64,000 nt of DNA from Pseudomonadota bacterium. Lineage in GTDB: Bacteria > Pseudomonadota > Gammaproteobacteria > Burkholderiales > Rhodocyclaceae. The position numbers and the translations under genes were made by a program. The stretch is from positions 1-64,000 of the forward strand of contig JAGTRU010000008.1 of NCBI GenBank assembly GCA_018261905.1. Direction: 5' to 3'. Below the pieces are notes generated by a model, which did not search any database, had not been told where the DNA came from, and saw only the letters and a program-made list of their open reading frames with translations. Positions 9,406 to 17,433 of this stretch are shown piece after piece. The stretch's first letter is position 1. Each line of letters begins with the position of its first letter.

Positions 9406-10404
9406 TTATTTCTGCACGTAAATCTGGTCGAAGCTGCCGCCGTCCTTGAAGTGGGTCGCAAACGCCTTGCCCGCTCCGCCGAACACTTCATCCACCGTAA
9501 AAGTTTTGACCGGCGGGAATTGCGCCGCGTATTTCTTCAGCAACTCGGCATCGCGCGGCCGCAAGTAGTTCTGCGCCGCATTCTCCTGCCCCTCCTTCGA
9601 CCACAGATAGTCGAGATAAGCCTGCGCCTGCTTGCGCGTCCCCTTCTTGTCCACCACCTTGTCGACGATCGCCACCGGAAACTCGGTCTGCATGGTCAGA
9701 CTGGGGTAAACCACGGCGAACTCGCCCTTGCCGAATTCGCGGGCGATCAATTCGGCTTCCGATTCGAAGGTGATCAACACATCACCCATCTGGCGCTGCA
9801 TGAACGTCGTCGTCGCATCGCGACCGCCGGCCGCGAACAGCGGGACATTCTTCAGCAGCTTGCCGAGGAACTCCTGGGCGCTCTTGTCGTTGCCGCCCTT
9901 TTGGCGGACCGCCCAGGCCCAGGCCGAAAGATAGGTATTGCGGCCGTTGCCGGTATTTTTCGGGTGCGGCACGATGACCTGGACGCCCGGCGCGACGAGA
10001 TCGCCCCAATCCTTGATGGCCTTCGGGTTGCCCTTGCGGACGATGAAAACCATGGTCGACGTATAGGGCGACGCATTGTTCGGGAATTTTTTGCTCCACT
10101 CCTTGGCCACCAGCCCCTTGTCGGCCAGGAATTCGATGTCGTTGGCCTGATTCATGGTCACCACGTCCGCTTCCAGCCCGTCGGCCACTGACCGTACCTG
10201 TTTACTGGAACCGCCGTGCGATTGTTTCAGCTCAATACTTTCCCCGGTTTTCTGTTTCCAGTACTTCTGGAACAGCGGGTTGTAGTCCTTGAACACATCG
10301 CGCGCGACATCGTAGGAAGCATTCAGCAGAGTAGTATCGGCCAGCGCAGCACCGGCCACCAGGGCAAGCAGAACGGCGGAAATCGAACGACGGAAACGGA
10401 TCAT
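9406..10404 (-). CDS. sbp: Periplasmic sulfate-binding protein
   Basis: Captures sulfate in the periplasm and delivers it to CysT/CysW. 332 residues with a signal peptide (MIRFRRSISAVLLALVAGAALA, cut before DTTLLNAS) and the family stretches DVARDVFKDYN and SHGGSSKQVRSV. The ATG at 10404 has GAGG eight bases upstream, so it is preferred over the TTG-led extension to 10425. First gene of the operon. Whether it prefers sulfate (Sbp) or thiosulfate (CysP) cannot be told from sequence. Confidence 0.92.
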   Translation of the reverse strand: MIRFRRSISAVLLALVAGAALADTTLLNASYDVARDVFKDYNPLFQKYWKQKTGESIELKQSHGGSSKQVRSVADGLEADVVTMNQANDIEFLADKGLVAKEWSKKFPNNASPYTSTMVFIVRKGNPKAIKDWGDLVAPGVQVIVPHPKNTGNGRNTYLSAWAWAVRQKGGNDKSAQEFLGKLLKNVPLFAAGGRDATTTFMQRQMGDVLITFESEAELIAREFGKGEFAVVYPSLTMQTEFPVAIVDKVVDKKGTRKQAQAYLDYLWSKEGQENAAQNYLRPRDAELLKKYAAQFPPVKTFTVDEVFGGAGKAFATHFKDGGSFDQIYVQK

Positions 10405-10596
10405 GGCATTTACCTCAAGCGACAATGCCGTCTAATTTAGTCGATTGCGTTATAGCCGCAAAGACAACTATTGAATTTGTTTATACAATTTTCAACTATA
10501 AGCACCGGGAACCAAGGTGGCAAAAAAGCGCCCGGGCCTGTTCCTTCGCCGACCAAGCGGCTATCATTGGACATTATTCACGTAGCCCAATTCCAG
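10405..10596. promoter_or_regulatory. Divergent control region between sbp and the Pal-like gene
   Basis: A 192-nt spacer between divergent genes, with a strikingly AT-rich core at about 10465-10505. Sulfate operons of proteobacteria are normally activated by CysB from such AT-rich sites with poor -35 boxes, which fits what is seen, but no exact CysB site can be assigned by eye. Confidence 0.35.
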
Positions 10597-11190
10597 ATGC
10601 GCGCCTCCCTGCCTGTCACTCTCCTGTTTTCCGTCATGCTCGCTGCCTGCGCCTCGACCAAGGACGCCCCCGTCGGCAAACCGCTGCCCCAGAACGGCCC
10701 TCTCAAGGTACATCCGGGCCTGCTCGGCCAGCCGGTCCCGGCCGAACTGACAGCGCCCCCCGCGCCGGACAGCCCCTCCGCCCCGGACGCCCCTGCCGCC
10801 GGCCCGAGCAGCCAGAACGAAGCGCCGATCAAACTCGACCAGACCGGCCTGCGCACCCAGCGCAGCGTCTACTTCGACCTCGACAGCGCCACCGTGAAAG
10901 ACGATTACCTGCCGGCGCTGCTCGCCCACGCCCAATATCTTGCCGCCCACCCGAAATCGCGTATCCGCATCGAAGGCAATGCCGACGAACGGGGTCCCGC
11001 CAATTACAACAACCAGCTCGGCAAAAAACGCGCCGCAAACGTCCGCCAGGCGATCATCGCCCAGGGCGCCGCGGCCCGGCAAGTCAGCATCAGGACGCTG
11101 GGCGCCTCGCAACCCAAGCTGAAAGGCCACGACGAGGAATCCTGGGCGGAAAACCGTCGCTCCGACGTGGTGTATGAAAAGGATGTCTAG
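10597..11190 (+). CDS. OmpA/Pal-family peptidoglycan-associated lipoprotein
   Basis: A 197-residue lipoprotein expected in the outer-membrane inner leaflet, binding peptidoglycan. The signal peptide ends in the lipobox LAAC (C20), followed by a Pro/Ala-rich linker (about 40-85). The C-terminal OmpA-like domain contains VYFDLDSATVKDDY, the conserved IEGNADERG, and the arginine helix LGKKRAANVRQAI. It resembles Pal but is outside a tol-pal locus, so the symbol pal is withheld. An upstream in-frame extension to 10471 lacks support because the lipoprotein signal fixes the start. Confidence 0.85.
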   Translation: MRASLPVTLLFSVMLAACASTKDAPVGKPLPQNGPLKVHPGLLGQPVPAELTAPPAPDSPSAPDAPAAGPSSQNEAPIKLDQTGLRTQRSVYFDLDSATVKDDYLPALLAHAQYLAAHPKSRIRIEGNADERGPANYNNQLGKKRAANVRQAIIAQGAAARQVSIRTLGASQPKLKGHDEESWAENRRSDVVYEKDV

Positions 11191-11194
11191 GGGC

Positions 11195-11225
11195 TAGTTG
11201 TTAGTTATTAGTCGATAGTTGTTAG
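11195..11225. repeat. Short direct repeat TAGTTGTTAG after the Pal-like gene
   Basis: TAGTTGTTAG occurs at 11195-11204 and again at 11216-11225, with related TTAGTTATTAGTCG between. The style recalls the GAGCTAGAGCTGTTAG loop at about 21636. Function unknown. Confidence 0.4.
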
Positions 11226-11234
11226 CGAATATTA

Positions 11235-11258
11235 GAGGGCGCCGCGGCGCCCTCATTT
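11235..11258. terminator. GC-rich hairpin after the Pal-like gene, likely terminator
   Basis: Perfect 9-bp arms GAGGGCGCC (11235-11243) and GGCGCCCTC (11246-11254) are followed by a weak ATTT tract. The position after the Pal-like gene and before the convergent HicA-like gene suits a terminator, but the short T-run lowers confidence. Confidence 0.55.
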
Positions 11259-11289
11259 GTTGCTGGCAACAACCGAGAACAGCCCGCAA

Positions 11290-11559
11290 CTACTCCTCGT
11301 AACCGGCCAGCGTGATGCCGGCATGCAGCAGGGCCTCGCGCAAGGCCTTGATGTCGGTCTTGCTGCAGGTGGTGCTGTTATGCGGATGGTGCAGAAATGC
11401 CTCGACCTTGTTCAGGGTGAATTTGAAACGCGCCCCGTGCGAAGGCTCGATCTCGGCACCGAGGTGAGTGAGCAGGGACTCGATTTCACGCCAGTGGATG
11501 TTGCCGCTCGGCGGATCCTGGAAGATGCTGCGCATCAGGTGGGCATGCTTGTGGCTCAT
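11290..11559 (-). CDS. HicA-like protein (orphan, no HicB neighbour)
   Basis: An 89-residue protein resembling the HicA/YcfA double-stranded-RNA-binding fold, whose toxin members cleave mRNA. Supporting features are the small basic size, the IHWREIESLLTHLGAEI helix-strand, the histidine in PSHGARFKF at the position of the HicA catalytic histidine, and the FLHHPHNSTTCSK stretch. No HicB antitoxin gene is found on either side: pgpA lies upstream and a convergent lipoprotein gene downstream. It may therefore be a domesticated RNA-binding protein rather than an active toxin. Confidence 0.65.
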   Translation of the reverse strand: MSHKHAHLMRSIFQDPPSGNIHWREIESLLTHLGAEIEPSHGARFKFTLNKVEAFLHHPHNSTTCSKTDIKALREALLHAGITLAGYEE

Positions 11560-11614
11560 GGCAATACTCCCGGCTATTCAGGCCTGACCATTCTATGCCG
11601 ATGGCCGCTTTCCG

Positions 11615-12115
11615 TCAGGCCAGAATGATCTTCAGCAGGGCCAGCAGCAACAGGGTATAGGCGGCCGCCACCAGATCGTCGGCCATGACGCCGAAGCCGT
11701 TCTTGACGTGTTCGTCGAAGTAGCGGGCCGGTTGCGGCTTGGTGATATCGAAGAAACGAAACAGCGCAAAAGCCGCGCCCTGCCAAATCCAACCGGACGG
11801 CGTCAGGAGCAGGACCAGCCAGAAGGGGACGATTTCGTCCCAGACGATGCTGCCGTGATCGGGCTCGCCGAGCGCCGTACCGGTCACCTGGATGAACCAG
11901 ATGCCGGCCAGATAGGCCGCCGAAAACAGGAACAGCAACTGGAAATCCGAAAAATACGGCCGAAAGAGCAGAAAGCTGACCCAGGCGAAGGCCGTGCCGA
12001 CGGTGCCCGGCGCCCATTGCGACAGGCCGCTGCCGCAACCGAGGGCAAAGAAATGGGCGGGATGGGCGAAGAGGAATTTAAGACTGGGCGGCTGGTTCAA
12101 AGTGATCGTATCCAT
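11615..12115 (-). CDS. pgpA: Phosphatidylglycerophosphatase A
   Basis: Inner-membrane enzyme that dephosphorylates phosphatidylglycerol phosphate to phosphatidylglycerol. 166 residues from the ATG at 12115, with about four hydrophobic segments. Family motifs are GCGSGLSQWAPGTVGT near the N-terminus, IVWDE in the middle and FGVMADD near the end. The chosen start lies 38 nt inside the end of thiL; an alternative start at 12151 would overlap more. Co-transcribed with thiL and nusB. Confidence 0.92.
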   Translation of the reverse strand: MDTITLNQPPSLKFLFAHPAHFFALGCGSGLSQWAPGTVGTAFAWVSFLLFRPYFSDFQLLFLFSAAYLAGIWFIQVTGTALGEPDHGSIVWDEIVPFWLVLLLTPSGWIWQGAAFALFRFFDITKPQPARYFDEHVKNGFGVMADDLVAAAYTLLLLALLKIILA

Positions 12116-13061
12116 GCTGCGCAAAACTGACCGGCAAGCCATCGGGATCAAGAACAGTCACTTCGCCAGGCGCTCCGGCGACCATTTCGCCGATATTCCA
12201 GAGCGGCAATTCGAGGCGTGCCGCAATCTGGGCGATGGCCAGGCTCAACTGACCGGGAGCGGTGAAGCACAACTCGTAATCGTCGCCGCCGGCCAGCAGA
12301 CACTCGAGGGCGAGACAGCGCAGTTCGGCATTGTAGGACTCGCCCTTGGGCAGGTAGGGCAGTTGCACCAGCTTGACGACGGCGGCGCAGTTCGAGCGTT
12401 CGCCGATGTGGCCGAGATCGGCCAGCAGGCCGTCGGAAACATCGATCGCCGCCGTCGCGATGCCGACCAGGGCCTGGCCGAGCGCGACACGGGGGCGGGG
12501 TTTTTCGAGGGCGGCAATGCACAGGCGGGGCCAGGGTTCGGGCAGGTTGATCCGGCCCTGCAACTGGGCCAGGCCCAGGCTGGCCAGCCCGGGACGGCCG
12601 GAAACCCAGACCTGATCGCCGACCCGTGCGCCATCACGACGCAGGGCCTGGCCCGGTTCGATTTCACCGAGCGCCGTGACGCACAGGTTGAGCGGCCCTT
12701 TGGTCGTATCGCCACCGACGACATCGACGCCATACTCGGCGGCGCAGGCAAAAAAGCCGGCGGCGAAACCGGCGATCCACGCCTCGTCCACCGCCGGCAT
12801 GGCACCAGCCAGCGTCACCCAGCGCGGCTTGGCCCCCATCGCGGCGAGATCCGAAAGATTGACGGCCAGGGCCTTCCAGCCGAGGTTTTTCGGGTCGGTC
12901 CCGGGCAGGAAATGCGTCCCGGCGACCAGCATGTCGGTGGTCACCGCCAATTGTTTGCCCGGCGAAGGTTGCAACAGCGCGCAGTCGTCGCCGGGGCCAA
13001 GGACGGCCGACGGCGTGGGCCGGGCGAAATACTTGGCGATCAGCGCAAACTCACCGGCCAT
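12078..13061 (-). CDS. thiL: Thiamine-monophosphate kinase
   Basis: Final step of thiamine diphosphate synthesis: phosphorylates thiamine monophosphate. 327 residues from the ATG at 13061 (MAGEFALIAKYF), four bases after the nusB stop. Visible motifs of the PurM/ThiL fold are GPGDDCALL, the metal-binding VTTDMLVAGTHF, and AVNLSDLAAMGAKP, then GGDDYELCFT near the C-terminus. Placement between nusB and pgpA is the classical arrangement. Confidence 0.95.
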   Translation of the reverse strand: MAGEFALIAKYFARPTPSAVLGPGDDCALLQPSPGKQLAVTTDMLVAGTHFLPGTDPKNLGWKALAVNLSDLAAMGAKPRWVTLAGAMPAVDEAWIAGFAAGFFACAAEYGVDVVGGDTTKGPLNLCVTALGEIEPGQALRRDGARVGDQVWVSGRPGLASLGLAQLQGRINLPEPWPRLCIAALEKPRPRVALGQALVGIATAAIDVSDGLLADLGHIGERSNCAAVVKLVQLPYLPKGESYNAELRCLALECLLAGGDDYELCFTAPGQLSLAIAQIAARLELPLWNIGEMVAGAPGEVTVLDPDGLPVSFAQHGYDHFEPAAQS

Positions 13062-13065
13062 CGTT

Positions 13066-13554
13066 TCAGCGCGCCTTCTTCTTGGCAGCGACCTCGTCCG
13101 GACGGACGACGGCGGCAACCTTGTCGAGCACACCATTGACGTACTTGTGACCGTCGGTACCGCCGAAGGCCTTGGTCAGCTCGATGGCTTCGTTGATGAT
13201 GACGCGATAAGGCGTTTCCGGATAATTCGACAACTCGAAGGCGCCAAGCATCAGGATGCAGGCCTCGACCGGCGACAGTTCGCCGAAGGGCCGGTCGATG
13301 TGCGCCGTGATCTGTGCGGTCAGCTTCTCCCGCTGGCCGATGACACCGCGCAGCGTGCCGACGAAAAATTCCCGGTCGGCCTTGGCGAAACCTTCCATTT
13401 CCGGAGCATAGGCTTCGATGGCGGCCTCGTCGGCTCCGCCGACCCGCCACTGGTAAAGGCCTTGCAGAACGAACTCGCGCGAACGACGGCGGGCCGACTT
13501 GGGCGGCGCCTTCGGTTCCGGCTCATGATTGATGTCGCTGGCAAAAGTGGTCAT
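13066..13554 (-). CDS. nusB: Transcription antitermination factor NusB
   Basis: RNA-binding protein that acts with NusE (S10) at boxA to prevent termination in rRNA operons. 162 residues, including a basic start ([22 protein letters not shown]) typical of the family, and the helical C-terminal part with [14 protein letters not shown] and [11 protein letters not shown]. The start overlaps the ribH stop by 4 nt (ATGA). Confidence 0.95.
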   Translation of the reverse strand: MTTFASDINHEPEPKAPPKSARRRSREFVLQGLYQWRVGGADEAAIEAYAPEMEGFAKADREFFVGTLRGVIGQREKLTAQITAHIDRPFGELSPVEACILMLGAFELSNYPETPYRVIINEAIELTKAFGGTDGHKYVNGVLDKVAAVVRPDEVAAKKKAR

Positions 13555-14024
13555 TGGTCTAAGGCTTTCTGCAGGTTGGCCATCTCGACCGCGGCCTGGG
13601 CGCAGTCAGCGCCCTTCGGCTGCATGCGGACTTCGGCCTGATCGTCGTTTTCGCAGGTCAGGATGCCGTTGGCGATGGGCACGCCGGTCTGTAACTGGAC
13701 ATCCATGACGGCGCGACAGGAATCGTTGGAAACCACTTCGAAGTGGTAGGTATCGCCGCGAATCACCGCACCGAGTGCGATCAGGGCGTTGTAGCGGCGG
13801 CTCTGCGCCATGCTTTGCAGGACGAGCGGGATTTCCAGGGCGCCCGGTACGTTGGCGATGGCCATGTCGGCATCGGCCACGCCGAGACGCTTCAGCTCAT
13901 CAACACAAGCGGAAAGCAGGCCTTCGCAGACCGGCAGGTTGAAACGGCTCATCACGATACCGATTTTCAGGCCAGCGCCGTTCAGGTTGTTGTCGTATTC
14001 GAAGATATTGTCGAAGCGGGACAT
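13551..14024 (-). CDS. ribH: 6,7-dimethyl-8-ribityllumazine synthase
   Basis: Penultimate step of riboflavin synthesis: joins 3,4-dihydroxy-2-butanone 4-phosphate with the pyrimidine intermediate. 157 residues with the family stretches [31 protein letters not shown] and the C-terminal [11 protein letters not shown]. It starts four bases after the ribBA stop, so the DHBP supplied by RibB is made from the same transcript. Confidence 0.96.
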   Translation of the reverse strand: MSRFDNIFEYDNNLNGAGLKIGIVMSRFNLPVCEGLLSACVDELKRLGVADADMAIANVPGALEIPLVLQSMAQSRRYNALIALGAVIRGDTYHFEVVSNDSCRAVMDVQLQTGVPIANGILTCENDDQAEVRMQPKGADCAQAAVEMANLQKALDQ

Positions 14025-14028
14025 GATT

Positions 14029-15144
14029 TTAGAGCTCCGCGGGAGAGGTAACGAAACCGGTGACTTCGAGGCCGAAGCCGGTCATCGAGGGCATCTTGCG
14101 CGGGCTGGAGAGCAGGCGCATCTTGGAAACGCCGACATCGCGCAGGATCTGGGCGCCGATGCCGTAGGTGCGCGGGTCCCATTTCTGCTGGCCGCGCGGT
14201 TGCTGGTTCTGGCCGGTCAGGCGGTTGAGCAGGGCCTCACCGTCTTCCGGGCGGTGCATCAGGACGATGACACCGTGGCCGTTCTTGGCCAATGCCGCTT
14301 GCGCCTCGTCGATCGAGAAGGATTGCTGCTTGCTGGCCGGGTCGAGGAAATCGAGCACCGACAGCGGTTCGTGCACGCGGACCAGGGTGTCGCCGCCGGC
14401 CGGGATGGTGCCCTTGACCAGGGCCAGGTGGGTCGCCCCGCTGGCCCGATCGACATAGGCATGCAGGGCAAAATCGCCGTGCGCCGTGCTGATGGTCTTG
14501 CTGGTGACGCGCTCGACCAGGGTTTCCGAGGCCGCCCGGTAATGGATCAGGTCGGCGATGGTGCCGATCTTCAGGCCATGTTCCTTGGCGAATTCGATCA
14601 ACTCCGGCAGACGGGCCATGGTGCCGTCGTCGTTCATGATCTCGCAGATCACCGACGACGGTTGCAGACCGGCCATGCCGGCCAGGTCGCAGCCGGCTTC
14701 GGTATGGCCGGCGCGGACCAGGACGCCGCCTTCGCGGGCGGTGATCGGGAAGACGTGGCCGGGCTGGACGATATCGTCGGCGACCACGTTCTTGGCCACC
14801 GCCACCTGGATGGTGCGTGCCCGGTCGGCGGCCGAAATGCCGGTGGTGACGCCCTCGGCGGCTTCGATCGAAACGGTGAAGGCGGTGCCGTACTGGGTCT
14901 TGTTGTTGCGCGCCATCTGGACCAGGCCGAGCTTCTTGCAGTGGGCCTCGGTCAGCGTCAGGCAAACCAGGCCACGGCCGAATTTGGCCATGAAATTGAT
15001 CGCTTCCGGCGTGATGTGTTCGGCGGCCATGACAAGGTCGCCTTCGTTTTCGCGGTCTTCTTCATCGACCAGGATGACCATGCGGCCAGCCTTCAGTTCG
15101 GCAACGATTTCAGCGGTAGGGGCAATGGCGGGATGGGGTGGCAT
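14029..15144 (-). CDS. ribBA: 3,4-dihydroxy-2-butanone 4-phosphate synthase with degenerate GTP cyclohydrolase II domain
   Basis: 371 residues. The N-terminal domain (about 1-205) is a full RibB: acidic loop [20 protein letters not shown], and TGISAADRA; it makes DHBP from ribulose 5-phosphate. The C-terminal domain (about 206-371) has the RibA fold but contains no cysteine at all. The zinc ligands expected shortly after VRVHE are replaced by LSVLDFLDP, so GTP cyclohydrolase II activity is unlikely. The start ATG at 15144 is chosen on homology; the longer frame to 15348 is not protein-like. Precedes ribH by four bases. Confidence 0.93.
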   Translation of the reverse strand: MPPHPAIAPTAEIVAELKAGRMVILVDEEDRENEGDLVMAAEHITPEAINFMAKFGRGLVCLTLTEAHCKKLGLVQMARNNKTQYGTAFTVSIEAAEGVTTGISAADRARTIQVAVAKNVVADDIVQPGHVFPITAREGGVLVRAGHTEAGCDLAGMAGLQPSSVICEIMNDDGTMARLPELIEFAKEHGLKIGTIADLIHYRAASETLVERVTSKTISTAHGDFALHAYVDRASGATHLALVKGTIPAGGDTLVRVHEPLSVLDFLDPASKQQSFSIDEAQAALAKNGHGVIVLMHRPEDGEALLNRLTGQNQQPRGQQKWDPRTYGIGAQILRDVGVSKMRLLSSPRKMPSMTGFGLEVTGFVTSPAEL

Positions 15145-15235
15145 GGAGTTCCGGCAACAGCAAATGGGGGTTGCTATTTTCGCAGAAACAGGCCTGCCGC
15201 ACATGACTTTAGCGCACCGGGGCGGCCACGGGGAC

Positions 15236-15799
15236 TCAGGGCGGATAGGCCTCGACCTGGATATGCAGACGCACTTCGTCGCCGACAAAGGGAACGCCGT
15301 TCTGGATGCCGAACTCGGAACGGCGCAGGACGCCCCTGGCATCGGCACCGCAACCGCGCTTGCGCAGGGCGAGATTGAGGCCGCACTTGAAGCGGCTGAT
15401 TTCCAGGCGCAGCGGGCGGACTTCGCCGTGCAGGGTCAGGGTCCCGTGGACGGCCACCGGCTGCTTGTCGTTGAAAACGAAAGACTGGCTGCGAAACAGG
15501 ATATAGGGAAAGCTCCCGGCATTGAACCAGGACTCGCCGCGCAACACCTCGTCGCGCAGGTCGAAGCCGGTATCGAGCGAGGCGCTTTCGATACTGATGT
15601 CGATGCTGCCGCTGGGCACCTCGTCATCGAACTGGATGGTGCCCGAACTGCGATTGAAGCGGCCGCGCTGCGTCGAGAAACCGAGATGGTCGATTTCAAA
15701 ATTGGCATAGGTATGGGCCGGATCGATGATGTACTCGACCGCCGGCAATGGCCACGCGGCACCGACCAGAAACAGGGAGAGGAGAGTTTTGACTGGCAC
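15236..15799 (-). CDS. YceI-family periplasmic protein
   Basis: A 187-residue YceI-like lipocalin-fold protein, probably periplasmic and binding a polyprenyl or similar lipid. The GTG start at 15799 has GGAG eight bases upstream and gives a clean signal peptide (VPVKTLLSLFLVGAAWPLPA). Family signs are the start of the mature part, YIIDPAHTYANFEIDHLGFS, then GRFNRSSGTI, and the DEVLRGESWFNAGSFPYILF region. Stands alone, divergent from the spermidine-synthase-like gene. Confidence 0.88.
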   Translation of the reverse strand: MPVKTLLSLFLVGAAWPLPAVEYIIDPAHTYANFEIDHLGFSTQRGRFNRSSGTIQFDDEVPSGSIDISIESASLDTGFDLRDEVLRGESWFNAGSFPYILFRSQSFVFNDKQPVAVHGTLTLHGEVRPLRLEISRFKCGLNLALRKRGCGADARGVLRRSEFGIQNGVPFVGDEVRLHIQVEAYPP

Positions 15800-15933
15800 C
15801 GGCAAGACTCCGCAAAAAGCTGACCGCCCAAACGAATTCGCACACCGTGCCTGCTCTGACCAAAAGCCCGGCCCGGCGTTCCCGAATCGGCGCACAATAT
15901 CGCCCCATCCGCCACCCGCCCGGCCTTTCCCGC

Positions 15934-17433
15934 ATGCGCCACGCCCTGCTCTTCTCGGTCTTCGTCATCGCCTCCTGCGGACTGGCTTACGAACTGGTGG
16001 CCGGCGCCCTCTCGTCCTACCTGCTGGGCGACTCGGTGACCCAGTTCTCGACGGTGATCGGCTGCTACCTGTTTGCCATGGGGGCCGGTTCCTGGCTGTC
16101 CAAATACATCAGCCGCGACCTGATCGGCCGCTTCATCCAGATCGAGCTGATGGTCGGGCTGCTCGGCGGCTTTTCAGCGGCCGGACTGTTCCTGGTGTTC
16201 ACCTGGCTGGCGGCGCCCTTCAAGCTGGTGCTCTACCTCGCCGTGTTCGGGGTCGGCGTCCTGGTCGGCCTGGAAATCCCGCTGGTCATGCGCATCCTGA
16301 AGCGCGACCTGGATTTCAAGGAACTGGTGTCGCAAGTGCTGACTTTCGACTACCTCGGTGCCCTGGCCGTCTCCATCCTCTTTCCGCTGGTCCTCGCGCC
16401 GCATCTGGGCATGGTGCGGACCGGCCTGCTCTTCGGTCTGCTCAATGTCGCCGTCGCGCTCTGGGCGCTGCACCTGTTCCGCGCCCAACTCCCCGCCCGC
16501 CGCTGGCTGGCCATCCAGTCATGGGCGGCCTTCGCGATCCTCGCCGCCGGCTTTGCCGGGGCCGGACAGCTAATGACGCTGGCCGAAGCCCATCTCTACG
16601 CCGACGAGATCATTTACGCCGAAACCACGCCCTATCAGCGCATCGTCGTTACCCGCTGGCATGACGACCTGCGGCTGTTCCTCAACAACAACCTGCAATT
16701 CTCATCGCACGACGAATACCGTTACCATGAGGCCCTGGTCCATCCCGGCCTGGCCAGCCTGCCCGGGGCGCGACGGGTGCTCGTGCTGGGCGGCGGCGAC
16801 GGGCTGGCGGTGCGCGAAATCCTCAAATACCCGAATGTCGAAGCGGTCACCCTGGTCGATCTCGACCCGGCGATGACCCGGCTGTTCTCGACGGCGCCGC
16901 CGCTGCTGGCGCTCAACCGGGGAGCGCTGCGCGAAGCGCGGGTGACGGTGATCAATGCCGACGCCCTGCAATGGTTGGAGAACAATGACGATTTTTTCGA
17001 TTTCATCGTCGTCGATTTTCCCGACCCGGCCAATTTCGCACTCGGCAAACTCTACACCTCGGCCTTCTACCGGCTGCTCGAAAAACGCCTGTCGGCCCGC
17101 GGCCTGCTGGTCGTCCAATCGACCTCGCCGCTCTACGCCCGCCAGTCTTTCTGGTGCGTCGTGGCGACGCTGGAGGACATTGGCCTGAAGACGGCGCCCT
17201 ACCATGCATTGGTGCCGTCCTTCGGCGAATGGGGCTACATCATCGCCAGCCGAGGGGAATTCACCCCAAGCCCCACCCCGCCGCCGGCCGGCCGCTTCCT
17301 GACGGCGGAAACCATCCCCGAACTGTTCCATTTCCCGGCCGACATGGCCCGCCTGCCGGCCGAGGTGAATCGGCTGAACAACCAGGCGCTGGTCCGCTAT
17401 TTCGAGGCTGAGTGGAGCAAGGTCATCCGTTGA
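15934..17433 (+). CDS. Membrane-anchored spermidine-synthase-like protein
   Basis: 499 residues from the ATG at 15934 (MRHALLFSVFV). The first ~240 residues form about seven membrane helices; the soluble C-terminal half has the polyamine aminopropyltransferase fold with VLVLGGGDGLAVREIL (SAM/dcSAM-binding), LVDLDP and IVVDFPDP. Such SpeE-like membrane proteins are widespread, but their substrate is not established and true spermidine synthesis is uncertain. The gene runs 11 nt into the end of the convergent PAS-GGDEF-EAL gene. Confidence 0.8.
   Translation: MRHALLFSVFVIASCGLAYELVAGALSSYLLGDSVTQFSTVIGCYLFAMGAGSWLSKYISRDLIGRFIQIELMVGLLGGFSAAGLFLVFTWLAAPFKLVLYLAVFGVGVLVGLEIPLVMRILKRDLDFKELVSQVLTFDYLGALAVSILFPLVLAPHLGMVRTGLLFGLLNVAVALWALHLFRAQLPARRWLAIQSWAAFAILAAGFAGAGQLMTLAEAHLYADEIIYAETTPYQRIVVTRWHDDLRLFLNNNLQFSSHDEYRYHEALVHPGLASLPGARRVLVLGGGDGLAVREILKYPNVEAVTLVDLDPAMTRLFSTAPPLLALNRGALREARVTVINADALQWLENNDDFFDFIVVDFPDPANFALGKLYTSAFYRLLEKRLSARGLLVVQSTSPLYARQSFWCVVATLEDIGLKTAPYHALVPSFGEWGYIIASRGEFTPSPTPPPAGRFLTAETIPELFHFPADMARLPAEVNRLNNQALVRYFEAEWSKVIR

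Noticed and set aside
15145..15235. FMN riboswitch upstream of ribBA
   Set aside because: The 91-nt gap to the YceI gene is too short for an RFN element, and its conserved stretches were not seen.
13810..15378. A long plus-strand frame across ribH and ribBA
   Set aside because: Antisense to two flavin genes with strong motifs.
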